DNA from: Monosporascus cannonballus
Taxonomy: Eukaryota; Ascomycota; Sordariomycetes; Xylariales
Direction of reading: 5' to 3'
Assembly (NCBI GenBank): GCA_004154925.1
Contig: QJNS01000049.1
Span: forward strand, 248,001-312,000
Length of the DNA: 64,000 bases
Below are positions 46,946 through 58,269 of this stretch, piece by piece; position 1 is the stretch's first letter; each line of letters begins with the position of its first letter. The position numbers and the translations under genes are program-made. The notes under the pieces were generated by a model that made no database searches, was not told the DNA's origin, and was given only the letters and a program-made list of their open reading frames with translations.

Positions 46946-48664
46946 CAGATTCTGGTCATAATAGTTGAGTCTCCGTATCCAGCAGGCGAAAAATTGAGAT
47001 TGAGTAATAGATCCTGATTAAAACGAATAACTAGTAAATCTCCCATGAAAAGGAAATGCTAATGGTTATTCTATATCATTCTTTTCGTTGCCTAATCTTA
47101 TGTGATGCAGTAATTAGTGATTACAGGGTAGCTGGTCTATTCGGCCCCGGTCCCCCTGACGAACTAGAATCGGCTCCTACTTGGCCTCCCTGTATCGTAT
47201 CACTAGCTGCGGAGCCTGGTCTGGCCTGGTTGCAGGTAGACAACGGTAATGATGTGTTTGCTCGTAGCACGCCAAATCCAGGTATCGGTGAACTGCCCAG
47301 TGATCTCATCCTGAAGAACGTAACACCGAGCCGGATTCCCGTCCTTACCTTTGCATGGGGCGTGGTATCGATGTGCTCTGGCTTCGCACAAACTCCTCCT
47401 TCCTCTGTATAAAATCTTCATCATGAGATTTGAACTTCACTAAACCCTAGATTCATAACTTATTCGATTCGGCACGGTCACCGCCCTATTAGGTACCAGG
47501 GGGGATGGCTGCTTCCCCGGCTGATATGGCAGCGCCCATGCAATGTTTGTCCAAAGGGCCGCCTCCTGGCAACGCGCCGACAGATCATTTAGCTGAGTGG
47601 CATTTACACGCGCCCCGAGCTTGGTTTGCGAAATGGAATACTCTATACGACCGCTTACCTGTCCAGCGGCTTTGGGGGTGAGACCCCTCCGGTATCTTTG
47701 AGGCCTATTGTGCTGTGCGATTTTGACAATAACAGCGCTGCTTGCTCGCGGTATCGCTGAAATAGGCGACCAATGCAGCCTCAACAGCTAGAGATGGATT
47801 TTGTTATCGAAGGTCTGTTAGGAATGAATCATTATACGCCGACCCCGGCTAATTGAGACAAAGAATCCTTCTAGACCGTTACTGTGGCCATCTTGACCTA
47901 TTTCATCCTCCCAGAACGGTCACGTGGTCGGTTTTACCAATTTCCTAACCCACGAGCAACTCATATTCTCCCTGAACCGGCTGCTCCATCTCTGAGTGGG
48001 GAGTGAACGGGCGAAGGGTGAAGATCCATGGCTACTTAGTGAGAGTGCTGTGTTGTTGACTAGCACCAGTCTATAGGGACGTCGGCGAGAAATTCTCATG
48101 GGCTCAAGTGGCTCGCAGGGTCTTGACCCCGCAAACTTGGCTGACCGTCTGCGCCCATTGCGGTATCCTGAGCCGTCTGTATTCGTTTGGTCTTCTTGCA
48201 GGCTTATCCAGTCCGTCGGAAATGTAGGTACATTCCGGCCATCGCGGCGTGGGATATATCACAAACCAAACCCAGCTCTGGTCCGTCATTCCATAGTCGA
48301 TGGTGTCTGTTTTCACTGGTAAGTGTAACGCATTCAAGCCGCTCGACTCCTAGAATGTATAGAAGTCAGTAAGGACACATTTGGACATTACTGGTGCTAT
48401 ATAGGCGCAGCGGATTTAAAGGCATGGTAGACATATTCCGTTCCCATGGCGCGTATCATCTAGTGAAAATATCAACTGTGTATAATATAAAGTCCCGAAT
48501 ATTAAAAGCGTTAACTTAAAATATAATTTCAATATCTCGCCGAGTACCTACGAGTCAATCGTCAAAGCCCCAGAGCTCCGTTCCCGAGTTATGATCCTTA
48601 TCCGAAAGCATATGTTGGTAATTACAAATTCGTCAATACTGTCCGCCGCACAGGAGTAGCTCGA
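46946..48664. other. Gene-poor stretch, no gene supported
   Basis: Between the decayed coding repeat and the transcription factor only short frames are found, on both strands. Nothing else was recognised. Confidence 0.45.
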
Positions 48665-51395
48665 TCATGTAAACGTCGACCAGTCCATCCAATCTAGATC
48701 AGTGCCGTTCTGGAACTGGAAGCCGTCCCAGTTCGCGTCCAGCCCCACGCTCGTGTTATTTATGACATCGTTCAGCTGGTCGTTAGACATGGTAGAAAAC
48801 ATCAAGTAGTTCATCGGCATTTGGGAGGCGGATATGTCCATCTGTTGCTGTTGTATGGATCCCTGGTGGTGGTGGGCGAGGTGTGTTACGCCGCCCAAGT
48901 CGGTATATACCGGACCGCTGCTGTGAGCTTCTCCGGCGGGTTCGGGCAGAAGCCTCATGGTTTCCGAGGACCGCGACGCCAGCTTGAGGATCGACCTGAG
49001 CTGCGCCGCGAACAACACCGAGAGCCCCTTTCTCTGGACGGGCGTCGAGCCGATCCTCTCCAAGACGTCTGTAGTCTCCGCGATCAAGGTCCTGATGCTG
49101 GGAGCTAGGCTCGATCCACGGCCGTCCGCGACGGTGCTAACTCGGAGCGCGAAGCAGGCAGCAAACGATATCATGGTGGCGGTGTTGTTCGGCATAGATC
49201 TGAGTTGTCCCTCGCCTTGTACGGCGACCCGTAGCACATTCAGTGCAGACGAGAGACCGGCAGCGCGAAAATAATGGCGAGCCGCGACGGGCGCCGTAGA
49301 ATGGTTGATCACGCTGGAATACATCGACAGTCGCGTATGCGAAGCTAATATCTCGACATACGGGGGTAGGGCAAGCTCTGGGATGGCTTGTTAGCACAAA
49401 TGTGTCCATGGCTGTTCGCGCGAGACTTACGATCTCGATCGCCGATCTGTAACGGCCAGGTCTGATACCATCTGTCAAAGAACAAGGTGATTTCGTGCTT
49501 CAGCCTATCAATTCCAAGTCAGCAGGTTTTAGTGGGGTGATAGAGACGACATGAAGGACATACATGTCCACTACGCCTGCTTCGCTATTGGTGCCGTCGC
49601 TGTAACTGTCGCATATGGTCCTGACCCTTGCGATCAGGTTCGCCTACGATCAGGCTTATGTGTTAGTTAAAGCGAAGAACTTAGTTACACGGAGGCTCGA
49701 ACGTACCAGGTCCCTACGTATAACTGCGACGGAAACGATCGAGCCATCCCACCTGTCGGCTAGATCGGAAAGGTGCCATTGATCGCAAGTCTCGATGAGA
49801 GGCGAAACAGGGAGGACGTACGTCCTTCCTCTTGCTAGGCATACACTACTCCCTATTAGTCCCGAGCTCTCCACGGCGAAGATGGGGAAGGGGGGGCATC
49901 ACCCTCTCTCGAGCACGAATAACGACAGCCACGTTCGTTCCCTCCTCCGCAGAAGCCTCCTTCCCATCAAGGAGCCGGGGTCGACGTCAATAAATCCGTC
50001 GATGTAGAGTGCTTTCCTCGCGGAAATACAATCTGAGGTGGCGACGTTGTCCCTCGGGGTCCGCGGCTCGTCAGAGGACGGGAGGATAATCTTGTTCAGC
50101 GACAGGTCCAGCGCGATCATCAAGGCCATCGATATATAGGTCGAGGTCTCGTCATCGGCCCAGTGCTCTCCGGCAGAAATCCAAGGCACGTTGACCATGA
50201 AGGCTAGTACGATCTCCACGGACTTGTACCGGTTCGCGACTATGAGGCTCGCCAACCTCTGCCGGTGGTTGGAGAGTCGCTTGTACAGGGCCTCCAGAGA
50301 CGGTGAAAATAGGGCAGAGGCAGCCGCTATAGAGGTGAGAAGAAAGGCCGAGCGGCTCCGGACGAAGTCGACTGTATGTATCACGGGATCTATGCCCCAG
50401 CGAGTATGTGAGAGTTTATCGAAGAAGCTGAGGCATGCTTCGTTAACAAGCGTAGAAGCCCGAGGAGCCGCGGGTAGTACTTACTAAGCAAACAATGCTT
50501 CGGCCTCGGCGAGTGTGAGTAATCCCAACTCTATGGGATCCAAGTCCTCTCCGACATCCAGTCTGGGCTGGAAACTTCCGAAGAACCTCTGCAGGTCGTT
50601 GCGTAGAGCGGAACCGGGCTTTTGTGGATTGCTGGCAGACGCAGTAACAAGAGGTTGTTGGGGTTCTATCGATGACAGTAGCTCGGACGTCCGGGCGAGT
50701 AACTGTAAGGGGTTCTCCGCATCGTCCAGGTTGAGATGCTCATCTTCGATGCCCTGCGCCGAAGCGCCTTCGCGAGAACCGGTCTGCGAGGACGGTGTCT
50801 CTTGCGAAGCCGTAGTTTGATGAGGAGACGACGTCGCCTGGTGCTGTCCGGCATTGGCTCCGCTATTGGATACGGAATATCTCCTGTTCTCAGAGTTCAG
50901 GAGTTCTCGGCTCCTCTCCAGCAGGTAGCGCAGTTCCGAGGCTTGTTCTGCATTTTGGATCTGATCCGCTCCGCTGCGGCTTGACCTCTTCAACGCCTGC
51001 TCGATCTGGATCACGGCCTTCTCCAGTCCGGAATGTTTACTAGTACGAAGCCATCAGCCTACCGGCGCTCAAGGTATGGCGCCTCATTGCTCGAACCCAC
51101 TTCTTGACCCCTTTATGTCGACCCACGTGATACGCTGGAGCCGCACAGTCGATCCCACGTTGTCGGCACCTAACGCACGTGGGATCGGTCCCGCTCGTTC
51201 GAACGCATTTCAACTTGGAACGTTTGCAATTGAAGCCTGTCGTGGGTTGTCAATGTTAGGTTCGTCCAAATATTACAGAATGGTTTAATTAGGGAAGAGT
51301 CGTGTGGGATAAGTCGGTAAATTTCGCTTACACGAGGCGAGGCGCTGTTCATCCCTTTTGTCTGCGCTTGAGCTCTGAGCAGCGTTACCGGTCAT
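48665..51395 (-). CDS. Zn2Cys6 transcription factor, 761 aa, eight exons
   Basis: Exons on the minus strand: 51,395-51,332; 51,236-51,101; 51,039-50,485; 50,427-49,903; 49,845-49,707; 49,643-49,564; 49,504-49,431; 49,377-48,665. All seven introns are 53-95 bp with GT...AG ends, and the summed exons give one frame of 2,286 bases. Intron 1 splits the first cysteine codon of the zinc cluster. The cluster is C22-x2-C25-x6-C32-x9-C42-x2-C45-x6-C52, followed by a linker GRHKGVKNKHSGLEKA and a helix. The central region (LFAYFFDKLSHTRWGI, SRSAFLLTSI, RRRERTWLSLFVLERG, LKHEITLFFDRWYQTWPL) is the fungal-specific transcription factor domain. The C-terminus is rich in Gln/Met/Asn, with a DLDWMDW acidic-aromatic end that could be an activation segment. 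The target pathway is not visible from context. Confidence 0.92.
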
Positions 51396-52921
51396 TACAA
51401 CTGAACAGAGAGATCATAAGATACATTTGGACAACCCTCTCCTTCAAAAGCAGCGCGTATTCATATTTGTTTACGAAGTAGGCCCTCTTCTTTTAACAAG
51501 GCAATGTTACGTTGGCGCCGGGTTAGCCTCCTGTTATGTCAAGGACATCCCCCGCACGAGCCGTCTTCCCCGGCAGCCCCAGGATCACGACCCCGGGCCT
51601 CTTAGCGCTTGGTAGACAAAAAGTACGGCGGGTGGTCACGTGATATTCTATCGTATGGGGGAGCGCTCGGGTTTTCATAACGTCTCATTAATAAGAGGAA
51701 ATGCGTCTCTCGTAAATAGCTTGTTACCTCTTATGAGAACTTTTCATTTCATCCATGGTTGGAGGGAGCGCGCATTCAAAAGGATTCAATATGGACAGGC
51801 ACTTCGCATGAATATCCCATAACGTTGTGTAAGGATTGAGGGGGTAATGGATATTGTATTGGGAATGATTCTAGCAACCTACCGAGTTTAGGGCAGGCTG
51901 GGGAAATGTACCTATGCTAAGTACCGCCCAATAGCTGCTAACGGGGGGCCTAGTCGCCCTTATGCAAATGCAATGCACGAGTTTCAAGGGCTCTCAATTC
52001 CAAGCACTCCGACTATGGTAAGTGGTAACAATTAAATGGGCAACGGGTGAGAGCGGCAGCACGATTTCAGCGAGTCTAGTTCAAGTGTTGAAATACCCAC
52101 GTTTCGATGCCCACAACCGCATTTTGCGAGAAGTGCACTTGATGTGCTTATTTACCAAGATATTCTATGCCTTTTACCGGTATGCCATTATCCATATATG
52201 CATTTCACAAAAATTATCTAAAACTACCATACGCGATTACAATATATATAATCCTTAGAAAAATTAGAATAAAAAATTGGAATAAATAAAAAGGGACTTC
52301 CGCGTACTTTGTCGGTTTGGCACCCCCTTTTTTCTGTTCCAGGGCGACCACGGACCTTTTGCTGCGCTGTGCAACAAAAAGGTTGGTATTTTGGCCATTT
52401 GGCAGACTTGCTGACCCCGTGCACCCGTAGATAGTTGGCATACCGCCTACGAAGCAGTGCCGCACCGTTCACACCAGAATACGAAGCAGGCAGGGAGCCA
52501 CCGACCTTCTTCTTCAGGTACTTTCTTTGTATCTTTTCCTGAGATCTAATCCAGGAACCGGCTCTAAGTGGCCATAACCGTCGGAGTTTACGCAGGTAAG
52601 ACTCTTGTAGGCCAGCTTTTACGGACTTAGCGGACTGTGGACGTTGGCCCCGTCGAGTTAGATGAAAGCCACAGCGCTTATGCCTACATGTGTTCTCATG
52701 TTTCCACGCAATGCTGCCTGTATTCCGTGAATATGCATATAAAGCTTCCCGTGTACCTGACTGGTGATGGGAGTAGATGAATATTAGAGGTCTGGGAACG
52801 TGAATGAGATTATTTGCTTAGGAGTGCGAATGAGATTATTTGTACCTCTGCTCCACTGACTTTACCCGAACCCGTTCATTGCAGCCTGACCGAGTTGCCA
52901 ACTGAACTATCTAGTCCAGAC
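51396..52921. other. Intergenic region between divergent genes
   Basis: The stretch separates the transcription factor start (minus) and the NAD(P)-binding protein start (plus). A locally AT-rich patch lies around 52,190-52,290. No gene motif is found. Promoters of both genes are expected here. Confidence 0.45.
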
Positions 52922-53745
52922 ATGCATCTCATCCTCACAGGTGCGACGGGCCTTACAGGCTCTGGCGTCTTAGACGCCATGATCAAGATGAAAGTTATCA
53001 CCAAGATCTCCATCCTTAGCCGAAGGCCGGTCAAGATGGCCGAGGACGCCCAGGACCCGCGCATTCACGTGATCATCCACAAAGATTTCGAGAAGTACGA
53101 TTCCGAAGTGCTGTCGCAGTTGCGGGGAGCCAGGGGGTGCGTGTGGGCTCTCGGAATCAGTCAGACCCAAGTCGGCAAAGAGTGAGCGAGCATCTCGCGT
53201 CGTCTCGGCAGAGGCGGTTTGACCGTGACTTACGCGATCGCAGGGAGTATATCAAGATCACGAAGGACTACGCATTGGCGGCGTCGGAGGCTTTTCAGAC
53301 GCTGGCCTCGGAGAACGAGCCCTTCAGTTTTGTTTACGTGTCTGGCAGCGGCGCGACTTTGGAACTGGGCCGGTTCTCGCCCATCTTCGCCCGGGTGAAA
53401 GGCGAAACCGAACTGGCGCTGGCCGAGATGCGGAAGACGAACCCCCGGTTCCACGCCATGTCTACTCGGCCTGCAGTCATAGATCCTGCTACCCATGACG
53501 CCATCAAACCTTACATTCCCGCGCCATCCTTTTCCATAGCAATAGGACGTGCGGTTCTCGGTCCGCCCGTTAGGCTGGGGCTACCTAGGCTATATAGTCC
53601 CACGGAAGAGCTTGGACGGATCTTGACGGAACTAGCCATGGGCAAACATACGGACCGGTTTACGGGGAAGGACATACAGAAGGTCGGCGAGTTCCCGATT
53701 CTCGAGAATTCCGCTATGAGGAGATTGGCGGCGTCAAGCAAGTGA
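52922..53745 (+). CDS. Small Rossmann-fold NAD(P)-binding protein (atypical SDR), 253 aa, one intron
   Basis: Exon 1 is 52,922-53,181 and exon 2 is 53,244-53,745. The 62-bp intron runs from GTGAGC to CGCAG and splits a Glu codon. The protein starts MHLILTGATGLTGSGVLDAM, a glycine-rich nucleotide-binding loop at the very N-terminus. The loop argues for this ATG rather than the in-frame one 36 codons upstream. Later segments FVYVSGSGATLE and a KGETELAL motif (in place of the YxxxK catalytic site) fit an atypical, extended-SDR-like oxidoreductase or NmrA-like sensor. Substrate unknown. Confidence 0.85.
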
Positions 53746-55560
53746 ACACCAACATCCTCCAAGCGCTTCTAGGGCGTTCCTGTTTCTTTTAATAGCTAGA
53801 TATCCTATGCTATCCAATGTTTCTCGAGGAAACACGGGCACCTCGGATGGTCCAAACGGTCTACGCTGTCTCTCCCCACATGATCGATAGACTTTTGCCA
53901 CCTCCTAGTCATGGTTGGCTTATATCTCGGCGAGTTACGGTAAGCGAATCTATCTCGTCAGAAGCTTCCTAGATTTTGTAGCATTGGGAAACCATCTCTG
54001 CCCCGCAAATATATCCGAAGAAGCGAGCTGCGGTTTCCACATTATCTATGCAGAAGAGTTACTCCAAGACGAGGACACGAGTACCGGAGGAGCTGTCCAG
54101 ACTTTCCTCGGTAGAGAAGTACTGGATAGAGGCACCTCATATATATGATGGATAGAGGGGCGGCACCGGTACAAAATGTTTATAAGAAGAAGATCAAGAG
54201 GAGGAGATTCGGAATTCTTGTTATATTTGACCAGTGCTGGAGTTGGTAAGGTACGGCTTATCCCTATCTTGACAACATGCTAGATACATTCAGAAGCAAG
54301 AACTTAGCCCGAGGCAAAATAAATAATAAACCCTGTCAGATGTCGGTTATAGTGTCAGATACCTTTCGCGGCGTTACACTTACTTTGCCTATTTATGATC
54401 TCCTCTCAGATCCACCGCACTGGCGGAATTGCTACGATCGTCCTAGTGCTCGCTGAGTAGTCGCCGCCTTCTAAGCCACTAATATTGGCCTCAATAACAA
54501 CGCCCCTTCTACGATATGAAGATATCGCGAAGGTGGCAGAAAGCTAGCTATCTTATTATTCGCTCCAATGGCGTCGTACCGCCCGAAAGTCGTGGTGGGG
54601 GCTGTTACTCGGACTCTCAGCTTCAGTTCGTACGTGATTTAGATTTCCATATCATTAGGCGTGGCCTACCATACGTGCAACCGTACAACACGCGGACATG
54701 CAACATAAAGATGGGCTGTGAAGATTAAGATGGACTGATGAGTCCGATTCGCATCCTCCTAAGACCCGTCTCGCCCCTGCTTCATGCTAGGGATCTTTGC
54801 GTAAAGCTAGCTAGACGACGCAAGTTTGGAGCCCCTGAGATTGGGTTTGAATCCTACACTCAGCAAGATCAAACATTGACTGACGTCATGGCATCGTTGG
54901 TAGATGCTTGGGTGACCGAGGATCGACGCACGCGAACGGTTCCGTAGCCTGCGTGCTCTGACGCCTCGGGGCGGGATGATATAAGCCGTTGCGAATCATG
55001 CATCCGGTGTATCGATCATCGATGATTCGGTGCCTACGTCTAGCAGTTATATAACTACGAAAGTGAACGAGTGAACGAGTGAACGAGGAGTCCCAACATT
55101 ATGTCACTTGCCACCTAAGAATACCGGTAGCGCTAAGGCCAGCGGCTTTCCTATTCCCAGACGCCTAGCTTTGGTGACAGGACCATGTTTCTGCAGAAAT
55201 ATCCCGAAACAGGTTGCTGCTTCGGTACTGCCCCTGTCGTGGACAATCCAGCTGCTTTTTTATCGTATACTTAACAGATAGCAGATATAACCAGGTTAGC
55301 ATACGCCACAAGTTTCATCCTACGTGTGTCATAGAGCAAGACTATTCTGTTCATTCATCCGCTGTGGCAGTAGTTGACACGCGCAGCCAAGGCCTGGGCG
55401 TTGCCATCATACTGTGGTCCCACATGCAGTATCTCCTAGCTCTTTTACAGCCACGTGACTCAACCTCTGAAGGGTTACCCGAACTCTATTGCCCTAGTCT
55501 AGGCCCTCCATCCACACATTTCGCTATACTATAATGTTAATACGGAAAGGTACTGCCAGC
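53746..55560. other. Intergenic region, no gene supported
   Basis: Only short frames. It contains three tandem copies of an 8-base unit GTGAACGA at about 55,063-55,087 and a 12-base palindrome ATCATCGATGAT near 55,015. Neither has a known role. Confidence 0.45.
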
Positions 55561-55689
55561 GGTTGATTAGTCTAGTGGTCAGGACGTGGGATTCTGAAGT
55601 GTGCCAGCACATTCGGAAACGTGCACCCACACTCTAAGTTCATCCTTAGAGAGAATTCCCGAAGCCCCGGTTCGATCCCGGGATCGACC
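55561..55689 (+). tRNA. tRNA-Gln (anticodon CUG) with 58-nt intron
   Basis: The 5' half GGTTGATTAGTCTAGTGG pairs with the 3' ATCGACC as a 7-bp acceptor stem (one G-U). The D stem is GTCT/GGAC, the anticodon stem TGGGA/TCCCG and the T stem CCCGG/CCGGG around TTCGATC. Bases fall on standard numbering, so T33 precedes C34 T35 G36 and A37 follows, giving anticodon CUG, which reads CAG (Gln). An intron of about 58 bases (55,598-55,655) follows position 37, the canonical place. It contains CAG able to pair with the anticodon and its own TCTAAG/CTTAGA hairpin. A TTTT run right after the gene fits Pol III termination. CCA is not encoded, as usual in fungi. Confidence 0.92.
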
Positions 55690-56387
55690 TTATTTTCTCG
55701 CAGTTCTTCAAGCTGATTTTTTGCATCTTTTCCAACTTTGTCTGCAAGTGCCGGCAAGTGCGAGCAAGCGCTGTCTCTCTGTGTCACTCGAGTCCGTTTG
55801 AGTTGATTATAGCGGGTGGTGGGCGTATGGGCGCATGGGGCTCGGTAACCTCACTTAAATTTTGGCGGTGGGTTGAGCCTAAAAGGTGAGCGAGCCAAGG
55901 GAGCTGCTGTTCGCTTCATTACTTTTATTCCCACCCCCCTCTAATTCTCCAAATGTCCCTCCGAATAAGGGGATGTTCAAGCTATGATATGAGTGAGCCC
56001 ACGATATTGTCCGTATCTATTCGTAAGTTTAGAGCGCCTGCCACCATCCATGAAAGTGTTTTCATGTGAACGAACCAGATAGCAGTCGGAGAGCTACCCC
56101 AGTACGAAGTATACCTATGCGCATCAACGATGATTGGTCCGGCATGGTATAAGTAGTTACCCCACAGCAGGACCCTGCCGAGCTCGGCTCAACTTGGGCA
56201 ACCTGAAAGGGCTCGCCCTATTGTATAAGCTAGTTATACATCGGCTCCAATGAAGTCGAATAAACCCCTCGTAGGAGGATCGTATATAAGTAGGTACGTA
56301 GACCTAACTACCTTGTACATAGGACTCTGCATTGATTATCTTAACACTATACCACAGGCCGCAGCTAGACAGTTCCTCGTTCCAACA
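55690..56387. other. Spacer between tRNA-Gln and the acetyltransferase
   Basis: It contains the tRNA terminator T-run at the left end and should include the acetyltransferase promoter. No gene supported. Confidence 0.45.
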
Positions 56388-57019
56388 ATGCCACAAGCGC
56401 CTTGCACAGTCCGGCACGCCCGGCGAGAGGGTAAGTTAGCTAACTACGGATAATACTGGCCTTCCGCCTTTTCGCTATGTCGAACGCATGTTAACAGGCA
56501 ACCCCGACAGACGTCCCGACCATCCTCGAGCTGATCCGCGAACTGGCCGATTACGAACACGAGCTGGACGCCGTAGAAGCCACACCGGAGACCCTATCCG
56601 CCACGATAGCGTTCGCCCCCTCGGGCGTGACCTCGACGGCCACGTCGCCCGACACGGAGCCGACCTCGCCGACGCGGCCGGCGCGGTGCCTGCTGCTCCT
56701 CAACGAGCAGGGCGAGCCGGCGGGCATGGCGCTGTACTTCTACAACTACAGCACGTGGCGGGCGCGGCACGGCATCTACCTCGAGGACCTGTTCGTGCGG
56801 CCGAGCGAGCGCAAGAAGGGCTACGGCAAGCGGCTGCTGGTCGAGCTGGCGCGCGAGGTGGAGGCCGGCGGCGGCGGGCGGCTCGAGTGGAGCGTGCTCA
56901 AATGGAATGAGCCAAGCATCAAGTTCTACGAGGCCATCGGTGCGAAGAAGATGGATGAGTGGGTGGGCATGAGGGTCGAGAGGAAGGGGTTGACGAAGCT
57001 GGCCGGGCTGCTGGACTAG
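56388..57019 (+). CDS. GNAT N-acetyltransferase (polyamine/thialysine acetyltransferase-like), 183 aa, one intron
   Basis: Exon 1 is 56,388-56,430 and exon 2 is 56,511-57,019. The 80-bp intron has GTAAGT and CGACAG, and the join gives VRHARREDVPTILELIRELA, the usual start of the spermidine/diamine acetyltransferase-like GNAT group. Further motifs are ALYFYNYSTWRARHGIYLED, then LFVRPSERKKGYGKRLL, which holds the acetyl-CoA loop RKKGYG. A conserved WSVLKWNEPSIKFYEAIGA follows. The protein would use acetyl-CoA to acetylate a primary amine; the true substrate is not known. An earlier acceptor at 56,497 breaks the frame and is rejected. The second exon is very GC-rich at third positions. It converges on the LYR gene with about 125 bp between stops. 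Confidence 0.88.
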
Positions 57020-57144
57020 GTATGGTCGCTAGTCGCTCAGTAGTGAAGGGTGGATTTTTCTCCGCCTTGCGTAGCGAGTTTGGTTGCCGCGGATGCTGTA
57101 TATTACAACTGAATGTTATAGAGAGCACGCACTCCCAGACCCGA

Positions 57145-58269
57145 TCAAGCTGGTGCCACGAGTTTCCCACTGCTATCGACACCCTGAAAGATTCCGAGGT
57201 CCGTGGCCGTGGGTTTCGATAACTTTCGCTCGCTGCTTCCCCAAGTGACAGTCCACTTTCCCGAGCGAGAGTTCTGGTTCATGGTATTTGCCAGCTCGAA
57301 GACGCGACCGTATATACCGCGTCGTATCTTCCTCGATCTCATAAGGCGCACGCCGATCGGTCGACCTTGACCCCGGGGATCCTGGTCCGGTTCGCCCGTC
57401 AGGCTCTTCATCTTCCGCGAGTTCTTCCTCTCGACGGCCCGCACCGGTTTCGTGACGTACTCCACCCAGTCCCAGTCCTCTGGATCCTTGTCGCAGGGCT
57501 CCTCCGACGTCGGTCGCGCGACGGCCCTCCTCGGCGGCGTCATCATCTCGTTCTCAGTGCCTTCTGCCCCGTTGGCCAGATTCCTCAGTCGATCCCACTC
57601 CCCTTGAGGCAGCGGGGGCAATAGTTGCTTGAGGACGGAGGCGTAGTGCCGTTTTAGCTTGTTCCTCACTACCTTCTTTGGGAACGGCCGACCGAAGGCG
57701 TTCTCGGTGGGGAGCGCACGCTTGGGATCGTATAACCGGCGCATGGCCTGAGGCCAGTCACCGCCCTGATGCTCGACTTGCGAGGCGGCGACGGCGTGTA
57801 GCTTGTCGACGGCCCAGTTGTCAAGCCAGTCAGGTTCGCGGCCTTCCTCGGCGGACTCCGGACTACTCTTTTTGTCCAGGGTCGGCACCGGCGTTTTCGA
57901 TAAACCCTTCAACGGATGATCGTTGGAGGGTACGTCGCTCTCCAGGCTCGCGGTATTTTCGGGTGGCCGTTTGCTCAAGAATAAAGTGGCCAGTTGACGA
58001 CGCCGCTTCCCGACCCTGCCGGTTGCGAGGTAACATAGGTGCAACAATCGGTCGACGTCGCCGGCGTTGGCGGAGCGTAGATAGCGCAGATAGTGATGGG
58101 CTTCTTTGACGTAAGGTTTCGGGTCTTTCGTGTGTTGGCAATCGCGGTATCGAGTCTGGATGCGCGAGGTAATCCAGGGTCGGCAGAGCGGAGGTAGGTA
58201 TGATGCCTCCCTGAGTAGATGCCGATATAGATGGAGGGGAGTGTTTGGATGTGGTATCTGCAGAGGCAT
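57145..58269 (-). CDS. LYR-motif (Complex1_LYR) protein, 374 aa
   Basis: The ATG-initiated frame begins with HLYRHLLREASYLPPLCRPW followed by a second helix with RTRYRDCQHTKDPKPYV-like basic sequence. This is the L-Y-R tripeptide and trailing basic helix of the LYR family of mitochondrial assembly factors. The family usually has 80-150 residues, so this protein has a long C-terminal extension of about 270 residues. The extension is rich in charged residues, with GRPFPKKVVRNKLKRHYASVL in the middle. Such extended LYR proteins are known in filamentous fungi. Which complex it helps assemble cannot be told. No intron is needed, and no obvious presequence precedes the LYR motif. Confidence 0.8.
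   Translation of the reverse strand: MPLQIPHPNTPLHLYRHLLREASYLPPLCRPWITSRIQTRYRDCQHTKDPKPYVKEAHHYLRYLRSANAGDVDRLLHLCYLATGRVGKRRRQLATLFLSKRPPENTASLESDVPSNDHPLKGLSKTPVPTLDKKSSPESAEEGREPDWLDNWAVDKLHAVAASQVEHQGGDWPQAMRRLYDPKRALPTENAFGRPFPKKVVRNKLKRHYASVLKQLLPPLPQGEWDRLRNLANGAEGTENEMMTPPRRAVARPTSEEPCDKDPEDWDWVEYVTKPVRAVERKNSRKMKSLTGEPDQDPRGQGRPIGVRLMRSRKIRRGIYGRVFELANTMNQNSRSGKWTVTWGSSERKLSKPTATDLGIFQGVDSSGKLVAPA

Noticed and set aside
56488..56910. Plus-strand 140-codon frame overlapping the acetyltransferase
   Set aside because: It is an Arg/Ala/Gly-rich shifted frame of exon 2. The GNAT motifs are all in the other frame.
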